Positions 1 through 4,654 of a stretch of DNA of 5,541 nucleotides are shown piece after piece. This DNA comes from Flavobacteriales bacterium (GTDB lineage: Bacteria > Bacteroidota > Bacteroidia > Flavobacteriales_D > Crocinitomicaceae): positions 1 to 5,541 of the forward strand of contig CANHQC010000151.1 in NCBI GenBank assembly GCA_947462695.1, in the 5' to 3' direction. Position 1 is the stretch's first letter. Every line of letters begins with the position of its first letter. Below the pieces are notes generated by a model that saw nothing but the letters and a program-made list of their open reading frames with translations, ran no database searches and was not told the origin of the DNA. The position numbers and the translations under genes were made by a program.

Positions 1-127
1 AAAGACAAAGGTTAGCAAGTGGTTTCCCTTTCGAATCTAGCGGCTGATACGACCGTCCTGATTCAGTTCTGGGGAATTGTCCGCCAATGTATAGCTTATA
101 TGTCTTAAGAATTTCCAATCGATTCAT
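1..127 (-). CDS. Second aldehyde dehydrogenase, N-terminal fragment (cut by window edge)
   Basis: This is the first 42 codons of a gene that runs off the left edge. Translation from the ATG at 127-125 stays open to base 1 and gives an N-terminus containing YKLYIGGQFPRTESGR at residues 10-25. That is the beta-strand start typical of NAD(P)-dependent aldehyde dehydrogenases (x-LYIGG-x-F-x-x-x-x-SG-x). The cofactor site and catalytic Cys and Glu lie outside the window, so activity cannot be judged. It starts 20 bp after the stop of the upstream aldehyde dehydrogenase, in a different reading frame, so it is a separate cistron and not a read-through domain. The sequence before the ATG is purine-rich (AAGTAAAGAA) without a strong Shine-Dalgarno site. 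It is probably the last or next-to-last gene of the deoC transcript. Its N-terminus differs from that of the first dehydrogenase, so it is not a recent duplicate. Family assignment rests on a short stretch but matches well, and the context supports it. Confidence 0.8.
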   Translation of the reverse strand, partial: MNRLEILKTYKLYIGGQFPRTESGRSYQPLDSKGKPLANLCL

Positions 128-147
128 TTCTTTACTTGTGTTTCAAC

Positions 148-1611
148 TTATTTCAATCGGACGTAGGGTCTCAATCCATGAAGCCCCCCTTCCCTGCCGT
201 AACCACTTTCCTTGTACCCGCCAAATGGAGATGTTGGATCGAATTTATTGTAGGTATTTGCCCACACAACACCGGCTCTTAACTTAGTTGTTAAATTAAA
301 AATGCGTGATCCTTTATCTGTCCATACACCTGCCGCTAATCCATAAGGCGTATTGTTTGCTTTCTGAATGACCTCATCCACTGTTCTAAAGGTTTGAATG
401 GTCAACACAGGTCCGAAAATCTCTTCTTGGACAATGACATTAGACTGAGCAACATCTAAAAACAATGTTGGTGGACAATAAAATCCTTTCGATGGAATAG
501 CACACGTCGGCTGAAAGATCTCCGCCCCTTCTGCTTTTCCAATCTGAATGTACTGTTCAATGGTTTCGAGTTGTTTTTTGGAATTAATTGCTCCAATATC
601 TGTGTTTTTATCCAGTGGATTGCCCACATAAAGTGATTCCATCCGTTGTTTTAATTTTCTAATGACAAGATCAGCCACGTTTTCTTGCACAAATAGACGT
701 GAACCAGCGCAGCATACATGACCTTGGTTAAAGAAAATGCCATTGACAATTCCTTCAACAGCCTGATCAATTGGCGCGTCATCAAAAATGATATTGGCGG
801 ATTTCCCTCCTAACTCGAGCGTTAATTTCTTTCCAGATCCGGCAGTAGCTTGTTGAATCAATTTCCCAACAGCCGTAGAACCCGTAAACGCTATTTTATC
901 GACATCCGCATGGTTGACCAACGCAGCACCAGTATCACCGTATCCTGTAACAATATTGATTACACCTGGAGGGAATCCTGCTTCATCAATGATCTCTGCC
1001 AATTTCAACGCGGTGAGAGGAGTTGTTTCGGCTGGTTTTAATACCACCGTATTTCCTGTCGCTAAAGCTGGAGCCAATTTCCATGCTGCCATAAGTAGCG
1101 GAAAATTCCACGGAATAATCTGTCCAGCGACTCCAACAGGTTCAACGTTTCGATTCGGAAACGCATATTCGAGTTTATCTGCCCAACCAGCGTAATAAAA
1201 GAAATGGTTACACGCCAATGGAACATCGACGTCACGAGACTCTCGAATGGTTTTTCCAGCATCTAATGTTTCTATTACAGCGAGTTCACGGGCTTTTTCT
1301 TGCATCATTCGCGCAAGGCGGTAAATGTATTTTGCGCGCTCAGCACCTGTCATTTTAGACCACACATTCGTGTAGGCTTTCCTGGCCGCTTTTACAGCCT
1401 TGTCAATGTCTTTTTCATTGGCATCAGCGACTTCTGCCAAGACCTCTTCATTGGCTGGATTGATCGTCTTGAAATACTTGCCAGAAGATGGTTTCACCCA
1501 TTTGCCATCGATGTACAGGTCGTATTTTTTTTGAATGGAAATGTGACTTGTGCTTTCTAACGAAGGCGCATATTCCCATGAGTTATTCTGAAGTTCTTGT
1601 TTTTTCGCCAT
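148..1611 (-). CDS. NAD(P)-dependent aldehyde dehydrogenase, deoC-linked
   Basis: This 487-residue cytoplasmic enzyme of the aldehyde dehydrogenase superfamily oxidises an aldehyde to a carboxylic acid with NAD(P)+. Acetaldehyde released by the neighbouring DeoC is the likely substrate, which is inferred from context. Visible motifs: IIPWNFP at 165-171 (oxyanion Asn169), LKPAE at 191-195 (cofactor-binding Lys192), FTGST at 242-246, LELGGK at 265-270 (general base Glu266), GHVCCAGSR at 297-305 (Cys300 aligns with the catalytic Cys of ALDH2) and EEIFGPV at 396-402 (Glu397, nicotinamide ribose). All key residues are present, so it should be active. About 28 residues precede the usual fold start. 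The protein ends soon after GYGREGGLHGL, so the usual C-terminal oligomerisation strand looks short or altered. The ATG lies one base after the deoC TGA (TGATATG), suggesting translational coupling, and no separate ribosome binding site is evident. A second dehydrogenase gene follows after 20 bp. Confidence 0.95.
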   Translation of the reverse strand: MAKKQELQNNSWEYAPSLESTSHISIQKKYDLYIDGKWVKPSSGKYFKTINPANEEVLAEVADANEKDIDKAVKAARKAYTNVWSKMTGAERAKYIYRLARMMQEKARELAVIETLDAGKTIRESRDVDVPLACNHFFYYAGWADKLEYAFPNRNVEPVGVAGQIIPWNFPLLMAAWKLAPALATGNTVVLKPAETTPLTALKLAEIIDEAGFPPGVINIVTGYGDTGAALVNHADVDKIAFTGSTAVGKLIQQATAGSGKKLTLELGGKSANIIFDDAPIDQAVEGIVNGIFFNQGHVCCAGSRLFVQENVADLVIRKLKQRMESLYVGNPLDKNTDIGAINSKKQLETIEQYIQIGKAEGAEIFQPTCAIPSKGFYCPPTLFLDVAQSNVIVQEEIFGPVLTIQTFRTVDEVIQKANNTPYGLAAGVWTDKGSRIFNLTTKLRAGVVWANTYNKFDPTSPFGGYKESGYGREGGLHGLRPYVRLK

Positions 1612-1612
1612 A

Positions 1613-2518
1613 TCAGTCTATCGAAAAATAATCAGGTGATTGGTACTTGCCATCGGAAAGCTTTACCAGTTGCATCAATACATCATTTGCTAGACTACTC
1701 GCGCCGAATCGGAACCATTCGTTCGTTAACCACGCATCTCCGAGAATCTCTTTAACCATAACTAAATTATGCAAAGCCAATTTGGAGGTACTAATTCCAC
1801 CAGCAGGTTTCATCCCAACCATTGTTCCTGTTTTATCGAAGTAATCACGAATGGCCATGAGCATAGTGTATGTGACTTGCATTGTTGCCGCTGGTTGAAT
1901 CTTTCCGGTAGATGTCTTTATAAAATCAGCTCCGGCATAAATAGCAATATCGGATGCTTTTCGCACATTATCTAGCGTGGAGAGCTCACCTGTTTCTAGA
2001 ATTACCTTTAAACGGGCTTTACCGCAGGCTTCTTTAATCGCCGCGATTTCATCGAAAACATACGCATATTCACCCGAAAGAAATTTACCACGTGAAATGA
2101 CCATGTCGATTTCGTCGGCACCGGAATCCACTGCAAAACGCGTATCGTCCAATTTTACGCTCATCGGAGCTTGTCCCGATGGAAACGCTGTAGATACTGA
2201 TGCTATTTTTACAGAAGTACCGGCCAATTCTTTTTTAGCGAGTTCAACCATGGTAGGATAAACGCACACTGCTGCTACGTTCGGAAGTCCTGGAAGCAGA
2301 TCGTGCGGATGATGAGCCTTGTAACACATTTGCTTCACTTTTCCCGGTGTATCTTTCCCTTCCAACGTTGTCAGATCGATCATATTAAGGACCATTTTCA
2401 GTCCTTGCAACTTACTTTCATTTTTAATACTTCGCGATTGAAACCGGGCCACTCGTTCTTCAACACCCACTTTATCGACAGGTGGTGATTGCGAGATAAT
2501 AGCTTGAATAGATTGCAT
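1613..2518 (-). CDS. deoC: Deoxyribose-phosphate aldolase, long (animal-like) form
   Basis: This class I aldolase converts 2-deoxy-D-ribose 5-phosphate to D-glyceraldehyde 3-phosphate and acetaldehyde, in deoxynucleoside salvage and deoxyribose breakdown. From the ATG at 2518 the protein has 301 residues. Key residues are visible: EIDMVI with Asp138, DFIKTSTGK with the Schiff-base Lys201, and GMKPAGGI with the second active-site Lys237. DLTTLEGKDT near residues 48-57 is the conserved first strand. E. coli DeoC has 259 residues and many bacterial forms about 220. This one is closer in length and in its C-terminal region (LGDxWLxxExFRxGASxL) to the roughly 318-residue animal DERA, judged from memory of that sequence. 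A TTG lies three codons upstream at 2527, but the ATG is preferred; a stop codon lies directly before that TTG. No clear Shine-Dalgarno site is visible. A promoter -7 box lies about 30 bases upstream, and the stop is one base from the aldehyde dehydrogenase start. Confidence 0.96.
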   Translation of the reverse strand: MQSIQAIISQSPPVDKVGVEERVARFQSRSIKNESKLQGLKMVLNMIDLTTLEGKDTPGKVKQMCYKAHHPHDLLPGLPNVAAVCVYPTMVELAKKELAGTSVKIASVSTAFPSGQAPMSVKLDDTRFAVDSGADEIDMVISRGKFLSGEYAYVFDEIAAIKEACGKARLKVILETGELSTLDNVRKASDIAIYAGADFIKTSTGKIQPAATMQVTYTMLMAIRDYFDKTGTMVGMKPAGGISTSKLALHNLVMVKEILGDAWLTNEWFRFGASSLANDVLMQLVKLSDGKYQSPDYFSID

Positions 2519-2547
2519 AATGTTCAATTAAAGCAACGGAATAAAGT

Positions 2548-2555
2548 CAAATATA
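2548..2555 (-). promoter_or_regulatory. Candidate -7 promoter box for deoC
   Basis: Read on the minus strand this is TATATTTG, an exact match to the Bacteroidota -7 consensus TAnnTTTG. It sits in the 51-bp gap between the MORN-protein stop and the deoC ATG and would give a leader of roughly 20-25 bases. No TTG is seen at the usual -33 distance, so it may be weak or need an activator. It could let the deoC-dehydrogenase module be expressed separately from the genes upstream. Confidence 0.45.
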
Positions 2556-2569
2556 CGAACTCTGGGTCT

Positions 2570-3421
2570 TTACAGTTGTCCATCTGAATGGTAAATTCCA
2601 TTTTTGAACACTTTTACTTTAAGCAAGATTCCATCCCGATCGTATTCGTAGAGTTTACCATCCCATAACAATCCATTTTTAAAGTCGCCATCTTGCCAGA
2701 TTTCATCATTGGCATTGTATACTTTATTGTATCCGTTTGGAGAGAATCTTGCACCTTTTATGCGCGGATTGGACACTTTTGGAGCAGTTTCTCCTTTAGT
2801 TACGTTTACAACAGGTTGTCTTTCAGGTTTTAAAGGTCGCACCGGCTCAAACTCTTTGCTCGATTGAACCTTACCATCTTGACCAAAGGAAAGCTTCGAT
2901 TTAACATCTCCATTTTCATAGTAACGAATGGCTTGGCCGGATGGTTTCCCACCTTTTGATTTGTATTCAAATTCGACCTGACCATTTGGATAATAGTATC
3001 GTATGTTTCCTTCTTCTTCTCCTGTGGCATCAAGATTTGCTTCATAAGCCAACTTTCCATTTTCATGAAAACGTTTGAGCGAATCTACATTCTTATTCAT
3101 GGAAAATGTTCCTTTCTCTTTCACCACTCCATTCGGGTGGTAACGCGTGTAGGCTCCATTTGGGCGATTATTTTGGTAGTTCCCTTTAAGCTTTGGTGTT
3201 TTACCATCGCGGTAATATTTTATCCAAAGTCCAGTTTTGCGATTGTTGACGTACTTCCCCTCTTCTACTTTACTATCTGCTTTAATACCGGAATTAGGGC
3301 GTTCTTTTCCTTTGATGGTCCAATACCCTTGCTTTTGACCTTTCGCATCTTTTTTATTGGGCTGAGCAAAGCTTACAAAGCTTACAAAACCGAAAATAAA
3401 AAGAATAAATACGATGCGCAT
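2570..3421 (-). CDS. Secreted MORN_2-repeat protein (YwqK-like)
   Basis: The cellular role is unknown. From the ATG at 3421 the product has 283 residues. Residues 1-19 form a signal peptide: one early Arg, a hydrophobic core, and SFA followed by Gln20 as a likely signal peptidase I site. There is no lipobox Cys, so export to the periplasm or outside is expected. Mature residues about 55-180 hold four or five degenerate MORN_2 repeats of the pattern G-x-Y/W-x-x-Y-Y/H-x-(D/P/E)-N/D-G-x-x-K/E, for example at 55-73, 80-106, 113-130, 137-154 and 161-179. A charged, Pro-rich linker follows (about 188-220), and then one or two more divergent repeats (about 243-280). Such proteins are often labelled YwqK-family antitoxins after a Bacillus gene, but a signal peptide and no adjacent toxin argue against that role here. 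A TTG 13 codons upstream is in frame, but the ATG leaves a clean signal peptide. It lies 48 bp after the threonine dehydrogenase stop. Confidence 0.85.
   Translation of the reverse strand: MRIVFILFIFGFVSFVSFAQPNKKDAKGQKQGYWTIKGKERPNSGIKADSKVEEGKYVNNRKTGLWIKYYRDGKTPKLKGNYQNNRPNGAYTRYHPNGVVKEKGTFSMNKNVDSLKRFHENGKLAYEANLDATGEEEGNIRYYYPNGQVEFEYKSKGGKPSGQAIRYYENGDVKSKLSFGQDGKVQSSKEFEPVRPLKPERQPVVNVTKGETAPKVSNPRIKGARFSPNGYNKVYNANDEIWQDGDFKNGLLWDGKLYEYDRDGILLKVKVFKNGIYHSDGQL
3368..3388. repeat. 9-bp tandem repeat inside the signal peptide codons
   Basis: The unit AAAGCTTAC occurs twice in direct succession, followed by a further AAA, giving about 2.3 copies. On the coding (minus) strand it encodes the duplicated tripeptide Phe-Val-Ser near the end of the hydrophobic core. 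The unit is a multiple of three, so copy-number change would lengthen or shorten the signal peptide without shifting the frame. Confidence 0.8.
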
Positions 3422-3469
3422 AGAAGTCACGAAATACGAAATTACACGATGAATATACAAAAATGGCGA

Positions 3470-4420
3470 TTATTGCAATCGTGAGGGATCAACATTCTCT
3501 AGCATAACCTTTGTCATGGCCTGTATATCATACACGGGTTTCCATCCCCAATCTTTTTGAGCTACCGAATCATCAATGGATTTGGGCCAGCTGTCAGCGA
3601 TGGCCTGACGAAAATCTGGATCATAGCTTATTTCAAATTCAGGTATGTGTTTACGTATTTCAAGCGCTAACTCCTCAGGCGTAAATGAACATCCAGCCAA
3701 ATTATAAGCTGACCGAATAGATAGTTTTTCTGCTGGAGCCTCCATAAGTTCAATTGTACCTCGAATAGCATCTTCCATATACATCATGGGTAAGGCAGAA
3801 TCACCTTTGAGAAAGCACGTGTATTTACCCGATTGTTTTGCCCGATAAAAAATATCGACTGCATAGTCGGTAGTACCTCCACCAGGTAAGCTGGTATGTG
3901 ATATTAATCCAGGATAGCGAATACTTCGAACGTCAACACCGAATTTAGTATGGTAATATTCACACCACCTCTCGCCAGCTTGTTTCGAAATTCCGTAAAC
4001 GGTAGATGGCTCCATAACGGTATATTGTGGCGTCATTTCGCGCGGTGTTGTTGGTCCGAAAACGGCAATTGAACTTGGCCAGAAAATCCGTTTAACGTAG
4101 CCTTCTTTTGCCAAATCTAGGATGGTAAAGAGACCTTCCATGTTTAATTCCCATGCGAAAGCTGGATTTTTCTCTGCGGTTGCAGATAATAAAGCTGCCA
4201 GAAGGTAGACGTGTTCAATTTGCTGATCAATTATGAACTCGCGCACAGCTGATCGGTTGAGAATATCGAGCTGTACATAAGGTCCATTGGCTAAGACTGA
4301 AGGGCATTCCTCTTTCACATCAGCCGCAGTAACTTGGTCATTGCCCCATTTTTTTCTTAATTCCAAAACGAGTTCCGTTCCAATTTGTCCACAAGCTCCA
4401 ATAATAAGTGTTTTCGCCAT
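3470..4420 (-). CDS. tdh: L-threonine 3-dehydrogenase, short-chain (epimerase-like) type
   Basis: This cytoplasmic NAD+-dependent enzyme oxidises L-threonine to 2-amino-3-oxobutyrate, which a ligase (Kbl, not in this window) cleaves with CoA to glycine and acetyl-CoA. The 316-residue length is usual for the extended short-chain dehydrogenase form and unlike the zinc-dependent E. coli Tdh. Visible features: Rossmann glycine motif GACGQIG at 8-14, Asp34 ending strand 2 (ribose binding, NAD preference), LLAALLSA at 73-80, WPSSIAVFGP at 114-123 with the catalytic Ser, and Tyr142 and Lys146 in VYGISK. RYPGLIS (168-174), PGGGTTDYAVDIFY (179-192) and LPMMYMEDAIR (210-220) are characteristic of this threonine dehydrogenase group rather than sugar epimerases. 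The ATG is preceded by AAGG (minus strand, 4432-4429) with 8 bases of spacing, a fair Shine-Dalgarno site for this phylum. A good promoter lies just upstream. The gene is divergent from the homogentisate dioxygenase gene and upstream of the MORN-protein gene. Confidence 0.93.
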   Translation of the reverse strand: MAKTLIIGACGQIGTELVLELRKKWGNDQVTAADVKEECPSVLANGPYVQLDILNRSAVREFIIDQQIEHVYLLAALLSATAEKNPAFAWELNMEGLFTILDLAKEGYVKRIFWPSSIAVFGPTTPREMTPQYTVMEPSTVYGISKQAGERWCEYYHTKFGVDVRSIRYPGLISHTSLPGGGTTDYAVDIFYRAKQSGKYTCFLKGDSALPMMYMEDAIRGTIELMEAPAEKLSIRSAYNLAGCSFTPEELALEIRKHIPEFEISYDPDFRQAIADSWPKSIDDSVAQKDWGWKPVYDIQAMTKVMLENVDPSRLQ

Positions 4421-4440
4421 TTCGTCAACCTTGATTTAGA

Positions 4441-4468
4441 CAAAGTTAAAACTTGCCGTTTATGCCAA
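4441..4468 (-). promoter_or_regulatory. Promoter of the threonine dehydrogenase gene
   Basis: On the minus strand a TTG (4468-4466) is followed by a 17-base spacer and TAACTTTG (4448-4441). This fits the Bacteroidota sigma-factor consensus TTG-N17-23-TAnnTTTG. Transcription would begin near 4435, leaving a leader of about 15 bases that still includes the AAGG site. It is the best-formed promoter in the window. Confidence 0.7.
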
Positions 4469-4474
4469 GCTGAA

Positions 4475-4504
4475 AACCTCAAAAAAAATAAACCCAATGA
4501 GGTT
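4475..4504. repeat. 7-bp inverted repeat with A-tract loop
   Basis: AACCTCA (4475-4481) and TGAGGTT (4498-4504) are exact reverse complements separated by 16 bases that begin with an A-tract. It lies just upstream of the -33 element of the threonine dehydrogenase promoter. It could be a protein-binding site or chance symmetry. The T/A tract is in the loop and not after the stem, so it does not have terminator form. Confidence 0.45.
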
Positions 4505-4510
4505 GAATTC

Positions 4511-4524
4511 ATGACTAATGTCAT
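4511..4524. promoter_or_regulatory. Operator-like inverted repeat 1
   Basis: ATGAC and GTCAT are perfect 5-base arms around TAAT, giving a 14-bp palindromic site in the divergent control region. Size and symmetry fit a dimeric repressor such as a TetR- or GntR-type regulator, but no regulator gene is visible and the assignment is inference. A T-tract follows on the plus strand. Confidence 0.35.
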
Positions 4525-4533
4525 TTTTTTCAT

Positions 4534-4546
4534 ACTGATCGTCAGT
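4534..4546. promoter_or_regulatory. Operator-like inverted repeat 2
   Basis: ACTGA and TCAGT are perfect 5-base arms around TCG. The site directly abuts the candidate -7 box at 4547-4554, so a protein bound here would cover the promoter of the dioxygenase gene. Its centre is about 22-23 bp, near two helical turns, from that of inverted repeat 1, so both would lie on the same DNA face. Regulatory function is inferred from position and symmetry only. Confidence 0.4.
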
Positions 4547-4554
4547 TAGTTTTG
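4547..4554 (+). promoter_or_regulatory. Candidate -7 promoter box for the homogentisate dioxygenase gene
   Basis: TAGTTTTG matches the Bacteroidota consensus TAnnTTTG exactly. The expected -33 region holds only a T-tract (4524-4530) and no TTG. Transcription from here would begin near 4560 and give a leader of about 95 bases containing the hairpin at 4573-4601. Confidence 0.5.
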
Positions 4555-4572
4555 CGTTAATTTTAGGTTCTA

Positions 4573-4601
4573 TCCGTTCCAACTTGTATTTTTGGATCGG
4601 A
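4573..4601 (+). other. Leader hairpin upstream of homogentisate dioxygenase
   Basis: TCCGTTCCAA (4573-4582) pairs with TTGGATCGGA (4592-4601) over nine of ten positions, with one T-T mismatch and a 9-base loop. If transcription starts near 4560 the hairpin would form near the 5' end of the mRNA. It could stabilise the transcript or be a protein-binding site. No T-tract follows, so it does not look like a terminator or attenuator. Confidence 0.45.
4587..4594 (+). promoter_or_regulatory. Alternative -7 box for the homogentisate dioxygenase gene
   Basis: TATTTTTG also matches TAnnTTTG and would give a shorter leader of about 55 bases. No TTG lies 17-23 bases upstream, and the box overlaps the hairpin at 4573-4601. 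It is a weaker candidate than the box at 4547-4554. Confidence 0.25.
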
Positions 4602-4654
4602 AAGTTAATATCCTAAGCTGCTAGACTAACACATTGAAGTTAAACTAAGAAAGT

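Noticed and set aside
125..150. Possible frameshifted fusion of the two aldehyde dehydrogenases
   Set aside because: The first protein reaches a natural end after GYGREGGLHGL, and the second begins with its own ATG and a full N-terminal strand in another frame. Two cistrons explain this better than a broken fusion.
87..287. 66-codon open frame on the plus strand across the junction of the two dehydrogenases
   Set aside because: It is antisense to the start of the second and the end of the first aldehyde dehydrogenase; both minus-strand frames have clear family motifs.
850..1560. Several open frames of 63-93 codons on the plus strand
   Set aside because: All are antisense to the well-conserved aldehyde dehydrogenase, with no recognisable domain or start signals.
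2519..2527. TTG start for deoC three codons upstream of the ATG
   Set aside because: The ATG at 2518 is available, and nothing in the sequence favours the rarer codon.
3422..3469. Promoter for the MORN-protein gene in the gap after threonine dehydrogenase
   Set aside because: On the minus strand only a 7-of-8 match (TAATTTCG) to the -7 consensus is visible, with no properly spaced TTG. Co-transcription from the upstream promoter is as likely.
4511..4530. Rho-independent terminator on the plus strand (5-bp stem then T-tract)
   Set aside because: The stem is short and AT-rich, and no plus-strand gene lies upstream to be terminated.
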